NCBI RefSeq assembly: GCF_001514305.1
Contig: NZ_KQ949099.1
Location: forward strand, 25,610-89,609
DNA length: 64,000 nt
DNA from: Streptomyces dysideae
GTDB taxonomy: Bacteria > Actinomycetota > Actinomycetes > Streptomycetales > Streptomycetaceae
Reading direction: 5' to 3'
Within the stretch, counting starts at the first letter, position 1. Each line of letters begins with the position of its first letter. Below, piece by piece: positions 1 through 7,429 of the stretch. Below the pieces are notes generated by a model. That model made no database searches. It saw only the letters and a list, made by a program, of their open reading frames with translations, and had not been told where the DNA came from. Made by a program: the position numbers and the translations under genes.

Positions 1-16
1 CGCCGGTCAGCCAGGC

Positions 17-874
17 TCACCCCGTCGCCAACAGCAGCGTGCCCATCAGTGCCAAGCCCGCGCCCGCCGCCTGCACGGCCCGTAGCCGTTCGCTGAGGAA
101 GCCGCGGGCGGCCAGGGCCGTTACCACCGGGTAGAGCGAGGCGAGTACGGCCGCCACCGTGACCGGGCCGTGCTGGGCGGCGACCACGTATGTGCCGTTC
201 GCCGCGACGTCGGCCAGGCCGACGAAGGCCAGTGCCGGAAGCGAGTGCCATGGGAAGCCGGCGACCGGGAGGGCGGTGCCGCCTCGTCGTACGGAGGCGT
301 ACAGGGCGAGGCCGCCGGCCGCGACGTTGACCACGCGCTGGACGAAGAGGGCGAGGAACAGGCCGGTGACGGTCGTCGACGCCTCCGCGATCAGCGCGAA
401 CACCGTGCCGAAGCCGAAGGCGGCGATGAGTGTGAGCAGGATGGCCTGCCGTTGCACGGGTGCGCCCCGTAGTTGCGGTCCGCCCGCGAGCGCGACGCCA
501 AGCACGGCGACCGCGATCCCCGCGAACTGCATCAGGCCCGGACGCTCGCCCAGGAGGAGCCCCACACCCACCGGGACAGCCACCCCTACCGTGCCGAGTG
601 GGGAGACCACGCCCATCGGGCCCAGTGCGAGTGCCTTGTAGAAGCAGAGCAGGGCGACGGGGCCGACCAGGCCGGCCGCGACCGCGAACCACAGTCGTGG
701 GCCCGCCTCGCTCCAGCCGCCGGTGGCCACAACCACCGCACCCAGGACGACCGCGGCGATCAGCTGCGACACGACCACCACCGTGAGTGCCGGGGTGCGC
801 CGGGTCAGCAGTCCGCCGCCGAAGTCGGCCAGCCCCCACAACAGGCTCGTGGCCAGGGCGAAGAGTGCTGTCAC
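17..874 (-). CDS. EamA/DMT-family transporter
   Basis: 285-residue integral membrane protein with about ten hydrophobic segments in two repeats, the usual size and layout of EamA (DMT superfamily) exporters. The first segment carries the family-like start TALFALATSLLWGLADFGGG. It starts at a GTG with GAGG upstream. It probably exports a small metabolite; the substrate cannot be read from sequence. It is divergent from the XRE-cupin regulator at 981, and a GGTGCAC/GTGCACC inverted repeat lies between them, so that regulator may control it. The gene is complete, ending about 17 bases from the window edge. Confidence 0.88.
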   Translation of the reverse strand: MTALFALATSLLWGLADFGGGLLTRRTPALTVVVVSQLIAAVVLGAVVVATGGWSEAGPRLWFAVAAGLVGPVALLCFYKALALGPMGVVSPLGTVGVAVPVGVGLLLGERPGLMQFAGIAVAVLGVALAGGPQLRGAPVQRQAILLTLIAAFGFGTVFALIAEASTTVTGLFLALFVQRVVNVAAGGLALYASVRRGGTALPVAGFPWHSLPALAFVGLADVAANGTYVVAAQHGPVTVAAVLASLYPVVTALAARGFLSERLRAVQAAGAGLALMGTLLLATG

Positions 875-896
875 GGGTCGCCTCGCAGTACAGTTC

Positions 897-916
897 GGTG
901 CACGATCAGGTGCACC
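897..916. promoter_or_regulatory. Inverted repeat in EamA/XRE intergenic region
   Basis: GGTGCAC (897-903) and GTGCACC (910-916) form a perfect 7-bp inverted repeat around a 6-base centre. A second pair, CAGTTC (891-896) and GAACTG (932-937), flanks it asymmetrically. It sits in the only space shared by the two divergent genes. I infer it is the operator of the XRE-cupin regulator. Confidence 0.5.
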
Positions 917-980
917 ACACCGTAGTGCAGTGAACTGAACCCTGTCATCCAGAATATTGGCCTCACCTTATGGATGGAAT

Positions 981-1553
981 GTGTCGGACCTCGAACTGCT
1001 GACCCAGTCCCTGGCGCGCAACGTCAAGCGCTGGCGCACCGAGCGCGGCTTCACCCTGGACGCACTCGCCGCCCGCGCCGGAGTCAGCCGCGGCATGCTC
1101 ATCCAGATCGAGCAGGCCCGCACCAACCCGAGCCTCGGCACGGTGGTCAAGATCGGCGACGCGCTCGGCGTCAGCATCACGACCCTCCTCGACTACGAAC
1201 AGGGGCCGAAGGTACGCGTCGTCCCGGCCGAGCAGGTGGTACGGCTGTGGCACACCGACGCCGGCAGCTACAGCCGGCTCCTCGCGGGCACGGAGGCGCC
1301 CGGCCCGCTGGAGATGTGGGACTGGAAGCTGATGCCGGGCGAGGGCAGCGGATCCGACCCGCACCCCGTCGGCACGGTCGAGATCGCCCATGTCACGGCG
1401 GGTGAACTGACCCTGACCGTCGAGGGCGTGGAGTACCGCGTCCCGGCCGGCTCCAGCGTCACTTTCGAGGCGAACGCCCCGCATGCGTACGCCAATCAGG
1501 GCGACGTTCCGATGGAGATGATGCTGACGGTCTCGGTCCCGTTCGTGCACTGA
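981..1553 (+). CDS. XRE-family regulator with C-terminal cupin domain
   Basis: 190-residue transcription factor. Residues about 5-65 form an XRE helix-turn-helix (LDALAARAGVSRGMLIQIEQ, followed by TNPSLGTVVKIGDALGVS). Residues about 100-185 form a cupin barrel (DPHPVGTVEIAHVTAGEL, then VPAGSSVTFEANAPHAYAN). This is the standard architecture for regulators that sense a small molecule through the cupin. I chose GTG 981 with GGATGG just upstream; a TTG at 957 has no visible ribosome site. It is divergent from the EamA exporter, its likely target. The ligand is unknown. Confidence 0.9.
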   Translation: MSDLELLTQSLARNVKRWRTERGFTLDALAARAGVSRGMLIQIEQARTNPSLGTVVKIGDALGVSITTLLDYEQGPKVRVVPAEQVVRLWHTDAGSYSRLLAGTEAPGPLEMWDWKLMPGEGSGSDPHPVGTVEIAHVTAGELTLTVEGVEYRVPAGSSVTFEANAPHAYANQGDVPMEMMLTVSVPFVH

Positions 1554-1597
1554 GACGCCGGTCCCACGGAGCCCGGCGGTGCTGTTAGCGTGCGGCC

Positions 1598-2155
1598 ATG
1601 GACGCACCCATCGGACACTTCGACACCGCCCTCGCCGCCCCCGACTGCCTCGACGAGCTGATCGGCCCGGTCGCCGACGCCGTACGCCACTGGAGCGGCA
1701 GCGTCCCCGCCGACCAGATCGTCTACGTCGAGACCGATCCCCAGTGGGCCGACACCGCCGTCTTCGTGGAGCACTACGGCCGGGAACTGCTCGAGCAGTC
1801 CGCGAACTGCGTGGTCGTGGCGGGCAGGCGCGGCGGCGAGACCACGCTCGCCGCGTGCGTCGTCCTCTCCACCACCCGCGTCGACGTCAACGGCGCCGTA
1901 CGCCGCCAACTCGGCGCCCGCAAGGCCTCGTTCGCCCCGATGGACACAGCGACGGGGGAGACCGGCATGGAGTACGGCGGCATCACCCCGATCGGACTGC
2001 CCGACGGCTGGCCGGTGCTGGTGGACTCGGCCGTCGTCGACCTGCCGTACGTCCTGGTGGGCAGCGGGCGCCGACGCGGCAAGCTGCTGGTGCCGGGGAA
2101 GGCGTTCGCCGAGCTGCCCGGGGCCGTCGTACTGGAGGGGCTGGGGGTCGCGTAG
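1598..2155 (+). CDS. YbaK/EbsC-type aminoacyl-tRNA deacylase family protein
   Basis: 185-residue protein of the YbaK/ProRS-editing fold. These free-standing domains hydrolyse mischarged aminoacyl-tRNAs such as Cys-tRNA(Pro) or Ala-tRNA(Pro). Visible family signals are the CVVVAGRRGGETTLAACVV strand-turn region, the RRQLGARKASFAPMDTA segment with the conserved lysine, and GMEYGGITPIGLPDGWPVLVD near residues 125-145. It starts at ATG 1598. It stands alone on the + strand, ending 1 base before the stop of the convergent CDF gene, so the two 3-prime ends almost touch. Exact tRNA specificity cannot be assigned. Confidence 0.87.
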   Translation: MDAPIGHFDTALAAPDCLDELIGPVADAVRHWSGSVPADQIVYVETDPQWADTAVFVEHYGRELLEQSANCVVVAGRRGGETTLAACVVLSTTRVDVNGAVRRQLGARKASFAPMDTATGETGMEYGGITPIGLPDGWPVLVDSAVVDLPYVLVGSGRRRGKLLVPGKAFAELPGAVVLEGLGVA

Positions 2156-2156
2156 G

Positions 2157-3203
2157 TCAGGCCGTCGTGTGGTGGGCCAGCACCAGATGCGGGTCCGCCT
2201 CGCCCGGCACCGGCGCCGGGTCCGCGTGGACGAGGGCCGCGGTGAGCCGCGGAACGGCATGCAGCAGGGCGTGTTCGGCGTCCACGGCGATCGCATGAGC
2301 CTGACGTACCGTCACCTCGCCGTCCACGACGACCGCCACCTCGGCGCGCAGTCGGTGCCCGATCCAGCGCAGCCGCAACTCGCCCACCCCGCGCACCCCG
2401 TCGACCTCCCGGAGCGCGTGCTCGGCCCGGTCCACCAGGGCCGGGTCGACGGCGTCCAGCACCCGCCTGAACACCTCCCGCGCCGCGTCCCGCAGTACCA
2501 GCGTGATCGCGGCCGTGATCGCCAACCCCACGATCGGGTCGGCGAGTTGCCACCCCAGCGCCGCACCGCCCGCGCTCAACAGCACGGCCAGCGAGGTGAA
2601 TCCGTCCGTACGGGCGTGCAGCCCGTCCGCGACCAGCGCGGCCGAGCCGATGGACCGGCCGACCCGGATCCGGTACCGGGCCACCCACTCGTTCCCCGCG
2701 AACCCGACGAGCGCGGCCACGGCGACGGCCGGAAGATGCTCCACCGGCCGCGGATCGAGGAGCCGCTCGACCGCCGTCCAGCCGGCGAACGCGGCCGACG
2801 CCGCGATCGTCAGCACGATCACGATCCCGGCCAGATCCTCCGCGCGCCCGTAGCCGTACGTGAACCGCCGGGTCGCCGCGCGCCGGCCCAGCACGAAGGC
2901 GATCCCGAGCGGTACGGCCGTCAGCGCGTCCGCGGTGTTGTGCACCGTGTCGCCGAGCAGCGCCACCGACCCCGACACGGCCACCACGACCGCCTGCGCC
3001 AGGGCCGTCACGCCGAGCACGGCCAGCGAGACCCAGAGGGCGCGCATCCCGCGGGCCGAGGACTCCAGGGCGGAGTCCAGCTTGTCGGCGGTCTCATGGG
3101 AGTGCGGGGTGAGCAGATGGGCGAGGCGATGACGCCAGGGTGCCGGGGAGTGGTCGTGGTGATGGTTGTGGTGCTCGTGCTCGTGCTCGTGCCGGTCGCT
3201 CAC
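2157..3203 (-). CDS. Cation diffusion facilitator (CDF) metal exporter
   Basis: 348-residue CDF protein with a His-rich N-terminus (about ten His in the first 20 residues), then six membrane segments and a C-terminal cytoplasmic ferredoxin-like domain (about residues 255-345). The transport-site motifs in TM2 (LLGDTVHNTADAL) and TM5 (ADGLHARTDGFTSLAV) have the H/D-xxx-D pattern of Zn/Co/Cd/Ni exporters. It starts at GTG with AAGGGG upstream. It is divergent from an ArsR-family gene whose start overlaps an inverted repeat, so metal-dependent derepression is likely. Confidence 0.92.
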   Translation of the reverse strand: MSDRHEHEHEHHNHHHDHSPAPWRHRLAHLLTPHSHETADKLDSALESSARGMRALWVSLAVLGVTALAQAVVVAVSGSVALLGDTVHNTADALTAVPLGIAFVLGRRAATRRFTYGYGRAEDLAGIVIVLTIAASAAFAGWTAVERLLDPRPVEHLPAVAVAALVGFAGNEWVARYRIRVGRSIGSAALVADGLHARTDGFTSLAVLLSAGGAALGWQLADPIVGLAITAAITLVLRDAAREVFRRVLDAVDPALVDRAEHALREVDGVRGVGELRLRWIGHRLRAEVAVVVDGEVTVRQAHAIAVDAEHALLHAVPRLTAALVHADPAPVPGEADPHLVLAHHTTA

Positions 3204-3258
3204 GGCGGGCCCCTTCCGGTGCGCGGGAGTGGACGCGGGACGCCCACGACGCCATTAT

Positions 3259-3274
3259 GTGCGTATGAGCGCAC
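3259..3274. promoter_or_regulatory. Candidate ArsR/SmtB operator overlapping the arsR-type start
   Basis: GTGCG-TATGAG-CGCAC is a 5-bp inverted repeat in a relatively AT-containing stretch (ATTATGTGCGTATGAG). It covers the ATG at 3265 and faces the CDF promoter. ArsR/SmtB repressors typically bind such imperfect palindromes near the start of their own gene. Binding here is inferred. Confidence 0.45.
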
Positions 3275-3624
3275 GCATGCACCTGTCACCTGCACACGAT
3301 GCGCACCCGCGCACCCCGGGCGAGGAACAGTTCGTGCTCGCCGCCGAACTCCTCGCCCTGCTCGGCGACCGCACCCGCCTCGCGCTGCTGCACGCCCTGG
3401 CCGCGGGCGAGGCCGACGTCACGACGCTCACGGAGGCGTGCGGCGCGGCGCGGCCCGCCGTCAGCCAGCACCTGGCCCGGCTGCGCCTCGCGGGCCTGGT
3501 GAACACCCGCAAGGAGGGCCGCCGGGTGATCTACGCGCTCCGCGACGGCCATCTGCGCAGACTGGTCGACGAGGCCCTGAACGTCGCGGACCACCGGCTC
3601 AGCGACCGGCCCCCGCACGACTGA
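3265..3624 (+). CDS. ArsR/SmtB-family metal-responsive repressor
   Basis: 119-residue winged-helix protein. The core runs ELLALLGDRTRLALLHALA, then ACGAARPAVSQHLARLRLAG (recognition helix) and VNTRKEGRRVIYALRDGHL (wing). The tail DHRLSDRPPHD and the N-terminal His residues could contribute metal ligands, but I cannot say which metal. ATG 3265 lies inside a palindrome; ATG 3277 is an alternative start. It is divergent from the CDF exporter, the classic arrangement of a metal-sensing repressor and its efflux pump. Confidence 0.9.
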   Translation: MSARMHLSPAHDAHPRTPGEEQFVLAAELLALLGDRTRLALLHALAAGEADVTTLTEACGAARPAVSQHLARLRLAGLVNTRKEGRRVIYALRDGHLRRLVDEALNVADHRLSDRPPHD

Positions 3625-3630
3625 GATGTC

Positions 3631-4854
3631 TCAGTAGTCGGCGTTCTTGCCCAGGTACTGCTCCGCGAACGCCATGCCCGCCGCGGGGGAGCCGAACAGG
3701 CGGCGGAGCCGGGCGAGGGTGGTGCCCGCGCGGTACGGATCGCCCGAGGACGTGCCGTGGTACACCTCGGACAGCCACATGGAGAACTCCTGGTAGTCCC
3801 AGACCCGGCCCAGACAGGCCGCCGAGTAGCCGTCCAGGCCGGTCCCGTCGCCCTTGGTGAGATACGCGACGAGCGCGTCGCCGAGCAGGAAAGCGTCGTT
3901 CAGGGCGAGGTTCATGCCCTTGGCGGCGATGGGCGCGGTGAGATGTGCGGCGTCGCCGGCCAGGAAGAGACGGCCGAACACCATCGGTTCGATGACGTAG
4001 TTGTGCATGTCGAGGACGCGCTTCTCGATCAGCCGTCCCTGCGTCAGGGGCGGCCGGTCCTCGACTCCGAGCCGTGCCTGCAGTTCGGTCCAGACGCGGT
4101 CGTCCGGCCAGTTCTCCGGGGCGTCGCCGGGCGGGCACTCCAGGTAGTAGCGGGTCACCTCGGGGCTGCGGGGCATGTGCCCGGCGAACCCGCGCGGATG
4201 CATACCGAACAGGACGCAGTCCGAGGACGGCGGCGCCTCGGCGAGCAGGGCCAGCCAGCCGATGCCGTAGTCCTGCCGTGAGATGTGGGCCCGCTCCGGC
4301 GGCAGCGCGGTGCGTGTCACCCCGCGCCCGCCGTCGCAGCCCGCGACGAAGTCGCAGCGGACCACCTGCTGTTGACCGGTCTCGGGGTCGGTGTACGTGA
4401 CCGAGGGGTGGTCGGTGTCCAGGTCGTGCAGCGCGACGTCGCGCACCTCGAACCGGACGGCCCCGCCGCGCACGTCCGCGTACTCCCGTACCAGGTCGGT
4501 CACCAGCAACGGCTGTGGATAGACCCAGTGGTGAGTGCCCGTCAGCTGGGCGTACCCGAACCGGTACCGCCGCCCGCCGAACCGGAACTCGCACTCGGTG
4601 TGCCGTTCCGCCCGCGCCAGCAGGTTCGTCGCCAGTCCGCGCTGTTCGAGCCCGCGTACGGCCCACTCCTCGATGACCCCGGCCCGCGGGCGCCGCTCGA
4701 TGAACTCGCGGGTCTCCATCTCCAGGACCAGGCAGTCGACGGACGCCGCCCGCAGGATGTTGCCGATGGTCAGCCCGGCGGGCCCGGCACCCACGATGAC
4801 GACCGGAAAGTGTTGCGGGGCACCGGAGTCGGGGTGGAGGGTGGGGGAAGTCAC
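3631..4854 (-). CDS. pobA: 4-hydroxybenzoate 3-monooxygenase family flavoprotein
   Basis: 407-residue class A flavoprotein hydroxylase, close to the usual 390-400 residues of PobA, which converts 4-hydroxybenzoate to protocatechuate with NADPH and O2. FAD dinucleotide fold at residues about 15-45 (VVIVGAGPAGLTIGNILRAA), DG motif in CDGGRGVTRTAL, and FAD-ribityl motif LFLAGDAAHLTAPIAAKGMN around residue 290. Start chosen at GTG 4854. The reading frame stays open upstream into the remnant of the neighbouring FGE gene, but that upstream part is not PobA. No pobR-like regulator is adjacent, so the substrate is inferred from family only. Confidence 0.85.
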   Translation of the reverse strand: MTSPTLHPDSGAPQHFPVVIVGAGPAGLTIGNILRAASVDCLVLEMETREFIERRPRAGVIEEWAVRGLEQRGLATNLLARAERHTECEFRFGGRRYRFGYAQLTGTHHWVYPQPLLVTDLVREYADVRGGAVRFEVRDVALHDLDTDHPSVTYTDPETGQQQVVRCDFVAGCDGGRGVTRTALPPERAHISRQDYGIGWLALLAEAPPSSDCVLFGMHPRGFAGHMPRSPEVTRYYLECPPGDAPENWPDDRVWTELQARLGVEDRPPLTQGRLIEKRVLDMHNYVIEPMVFGRLFLAGDAAHLTAPIAAKGMNLALNDAFLLGDALVAYLTKGDGTGLDGYSAACLGRVWDYQEFSMWLSEVYHGTSSGDPYRAGTTLARLRRLFGSPAAGMAFAEQYLGKNADY

Positions 4855-4861
4855 CCGAGCA

Positions 4862-5554
4862 TTATGGAGGCCGTCCAGGCGCTGGGGGGGAGGACCGGGT
4901 CCGGGATCGCGGACGCAGCGGAAGCCCGTGTGAGCGGTACGCGCCGCCGGGATCGAACTCGTCGCCCCAGGGGTGGCGCTTCTGCTCCAGGTCGCCGCGC
5001 GCCGCGTACTCCCACTCGGCCTCGGTGGGCAGCCGCTTGCCCGCCCTGGCCGCGTACGCCGCGGCATCGTGCAAGGACACGTGCACCGCCGGATGGCCGC
5101 CCCGGCCGGCGAGCGTGCTGCCGGGACCCTCCGGCCGGTTCCAGACCGCCCCCGCGACCGCGCACCACCAGGGCGTCTCCTCGGGCCGCGGAGCGTCGCG
5201 CCGCGGCGCGCCGGGCAGGAAGCCGGCGAAGACATACGGCCACCCGAGGCGCTCGGCGTCGGTGACGTACCCGGTGCCGGCGACGAAGGCCGCGAACCCG
5301 TCGTTCGTCACCGCGCATACCTCGATACGGAACGGGTCGGGTCCAGCCGCACCGCCCGCACCGCCCCCTCACCGTCGCCCGGAAACCCCCTCCGGGTCCT
5401 CGGCACCCATCAGAAACTCACCGCCGGACAGCAGCACCATGCCCGCCACCGAACCGCCGTCGGCCGCGGGCGGCGGCGCGATCAGCCGCGCCCCGCCCGG
5501 ACCGCCGCCCGACGAGGGCATGCAGCAGCGGGCGGCCGACGGGGACTCGGACAT
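4862..5554 (-). pseudogene. Broken formylglycine-generating enzyme (SUMF1/FGE) gene
   Basis: FGE enzymes oxidise the active-site cysteine of sulfatases to formylglycine. The N-terminal part is clear: GMVLLSGGEFLMGAEDPEG near 5440, then NDGFAAFVAGTGYVTDAERL, PRPEETPWWCAVAG and KRLPTEAEWEYAARGDLEQ. Between these pieces an extra G in a G-run (about 5385) shifts the frame into a stop at 5369. A 5-base duplication (ACCCG, about 5335) then restores it. Downstream, WGDEFDPGGAYRS jumps directly to the family's C-terminal TGFRCVRD, read in another frame. The middle-to-C-terminal core with the catalytic cysteines is deleted. Not functional as written. Confidence 0.85.
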
Positions 5555-5612
5555 CGGGCTTCCTCGGGGGCGCGTGGACGGGGCGGGACACATGTCTACG
5601 CGACGTTCTTGC

Positions 5613-5637
5613 GAGCCGAGCCGAGCCGAGCCGAGCC
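5613..5637. repeat. GAGCC pentamer tandem repeat (5 copies)
   Basis: Five perfect tandem GAGCC units lie between the CoA-binding protein gene and the FGE pseudogene. This is a simple-sequence tract with no visible gene function. Confidence 0.9.
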
Positions 5638-5659
5638 GACTCTCTCGTGGTGCGTGCGG

Positions 5660-6067
5660 CTAACCCAGGCGCGGGATCTCTATCGCCGGGCAGCGGTCCA
5701 TGACCATGTGGAGGCCGGCGGCGCGGGTGCGGTCGTACGCGGCTTCGTCGATGACCCCGAGCTGGAACCACACCGCCTTGGCGCCCTTCGCCACCGCCTC
5801 GTCGGCGACCGGACCGGCGAGGTCGCTGTTCACGAACACGTCGACGACGTCCACCTCGAAGGGGATGTCCGCGAGGGAGGCATACCCCGGCTCGCCGTGC
5901 ACCGTCTCCGCCTTGGGGTGGACCGGCACGACGCGCTTGCCGTAGCGCTGCAGCACCTCGGCGACGCCGTACGCCGCGCGCCGCTGGTTCGACGACAGGC
6001 CCACCACCGCCCAGGTGTCGCCGAGCCCGGTGAGGATCTCGCGGACCGTTGCCTCGTCGCCGTACAC
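5660..6067 (-). CDS. CoA-binding domain protein (YccU-like)
   Basis: 135-residue single-domain protein of the CoA_binding_2 family, a Rossmann fold resembling the nucleotide-binding part of succinyl-CoA synthetase. Characteristic stretches are WAVVGLSSNQRRAAYGVAEVL, GKRVVPVHPKAETVHGEPGY, VVDVFVNSDLAGPVADEAV and AKAVWFQLGVIDEAAYDRTR. I chose GTG 6067 because AGGGAGG lies about 6 bases upstream; the longer reading to 6178 has no such site. The physiological role of this family is poorly defined. It is a monocistronic gene, divergent from the B12 operon leader. Confidence 0.88.
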   Translation of the reverse strand: MYGDEATVREILTGLGDTWAVVGLSSNQRRAAYGVAEVLQRYGKRVVPVHPKAETVHGEPGYASLADIPFEVDVVDVFVNSDLAGPVADEAVAKGAKAVWFQLGVIDEAAYDRTRAAGLHMVMDRCPAIEIPRLG

Positions 6068-6169
6068 GCCGGCCTCCCTGCGCCTCGTAAAAGTGCTGTC
6101 GTGTGCGACAACGGCTGACGGTCCGCGGGGATTCCCCGACCGGCGCCGTGATAGCTTGCCGAAGCCAGT

Positions 6170-6320
6170 CGAACCCATGTACGTGGGTCAGGGAATCCGG
6201 TGCGAATCCGGAGCTGACGCGCAGCGGTGAGGGTGACGGGCGGGGCCTCGGCCACTGGATGTCGTACGACGTCTGGGAAGGCGCCCCGACCGGAGGAACC
6301 CGAGTCCGAAGACCTGCTGG
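6170..6320 (+). promoter_or_regulatory. Cobalamin (AdoCbl) riboswitch
   Basis: The region has the conserved blocks of a cobalamin riboswitch in order: GGGAATCCGGTGCGAATCCG (6191-6210), GAGCTGACGCGCAGCGGT (B12-box type core, 6211-6228), GCCACTGGATG (6251-6261), CTGGGAAGGCG (6273-6283), then the B12-box-like end CCCGAGTCCGAAGACCTGC (6300-6318). It lies about 90 bases upstream of the corrinoid-binding protein start. A TAGCTT at 6152-6157 could be the -10. It is expected to repress btu expression when adenosylcobalamin is bound. Boundaries are approximate. Confidence 0.95.
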
Positions 6321-6406
6321 CGGCCTCCGCGGTCGGCGTACGGCGGGGGAGCACCGTACGACCGGGCTCCGCGTTCGAGCCCTCGACGACTGAGGACCAA
6401 CTCCCC

Positions 6407-7429
6407 GTGTCCATCACACGTTTCGTCCGTCCCGCCGCCCTGCTCGCGGCCGGGTCCCTCCTTCTGACCGGCTGCGGCGGCGACTCCGGCACGGCCGACG
6501 CCAAGCCCGCCGCCGTCACCCTGAAGAACTGCGGTCACACCGTGCGCGTCGACGCGCCCCCGAAGCGTGCCGTCTCCCTCAACCAGGGCACCACCGAGAT
6601 CATGCTCTCCCTCGGGCTCGCCGACCGCATGGCAGGGACGGCGACCTGGACCGACCCCGTGATGAAGGGGCTGGCGAAGGCGAACGCCGAGGTCCCGCGG
6701 ATCTCCGACAACAACCCGTCCTTCGAGCGGGTGCTGGAGGACGAACCCGACTTCGCCGCCGCCTCGTTCGTCTCCACGCTGGGCAAGGGCGGCGTCGCCA
6801 CCCGCGAGCAGTTCGAGAAGCTGGGCGTCCCGACGTACGTCTCCCCGTCCGACTGTGTCGGCAAGGACAACTCCGGCGACGGGGACGGCGTCCGCGACAC
6901 TCCCCTGGCCATCGACGACGTCTACGGCGAAGTCCGCGATCTCGCCAAGGTGTTCGGCGTGGCGGAGCGGGGCGAGCGGCTCGTCGCCTCCTTGGAGAAG
7001 CGGGTGGCCACGGCCACCCAGGGCGTCCACGCCTCCGACGTCACCCTCCTGTACTGGTTCGCCAACTCCGAGTCCCCCTACATGGCGGGCTGCTGCGGCG
7101 CGCCCGGCGTCATCACCCGCTCCCTCGGCGCGAAGAACGTCTTCGACGACACACACGACGAGTGGCCGCAGATCAACTGGGAGACGGTCGCCGACCGCAA
7201 CCCCGACGTGCTCGTCATCGGCGATCTCACACGCAGGCTGAAGACCGCCGAGACGGCCGAGAAGAAGATCGAGTTCCTGGAGTCCAACCCGGCCACCAGG
7301 AACATGGATGCCGTCAAGCACAAGCGGTACGTGATCCTCAGCGGGCAGGCCATGAATCCGACCATCCGTACCGTCGAGGGCGTGGAGCAGGTCGCGGCGG
7401 GGCTGCGTGAGTTCGGGCTGGTGAGGTGA
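6407..7429 (+). CDS. Corrinoid (B12) ABC transporter substrate-binding lipoprotein
   Basis: 340-residue BtuF/FepB-type periplasmic-binding lipoprotein. The signal peptide ends in the lipobox LLLTGCGG (Cys about residue 22), anchoring the mature protein to the outer membrane face. The mature part has the class III two-lobe pattern: KNCGHTVRVDAPPKRAVSLN, TTEIMLSLGLADRMAGTAT, TLLYWFANSESPYMAGCCGA and NPDVLVIGDL. GTG 6407 was chosen with GAGGACC upstream and a proper signal peptide. It lies directly behind a cobalamin riboswitch and overlaps the permease gene by 4 bases, so the ligand is most likely cobalamin or a cobinamide-type corrinoid. Confidence 0.9.
   Translation: MSITRFVRPAALLAAGSLLLTGCGGDSGTADAKPAAVTLKNCGHTVRVDAPPKRAVSLNQGTTEIMLSLGLADRMAGTATWTDPVMKGLAKANAEVPRISDNNPSFERVLEDEPDFAAASFVSTLGKGGVATREQFEKLGVPTYVSPSDCVGKDNSGDGDGVRDTPLAIDDVYGEVRDLAKVFGVAERGERLVASLEKRVATATQGVHASDVTLLYWFANSESPYMAGCCGAPGVITRSLGAKNVFDDTHDEWPQINWETVADRNPDVLVIGDLTRRLKTAETAEKKIEFLESNPATRNMDAVKHKRYVILSGQAMNPTIRTVEGVEQVAAGLREFGLVR

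Noticed and set aside
2169..3860. 563-codon + strand frame across the CDF and ArsR region
   Set aside because: It is the antisense of the CDF gene plus an off-frame of arsR, with Arg/Pro/His-rich composition and no domains.
4855..5235. N-terminal extension of the pobA frame
   Set aside because: The extra 127 residues are mostly the out-of-frame shadow of the FGE remnant. PobA proteins start at the FAD fold, which fits GTG 4854.
6227..6406. Longer start for the corrinoid-binding protein
   Set aside because: It would translate the riboswitch and place 60 residues before the signal peptide; GTG 6407 has a ribosome site and a proper lipoprotein signal.
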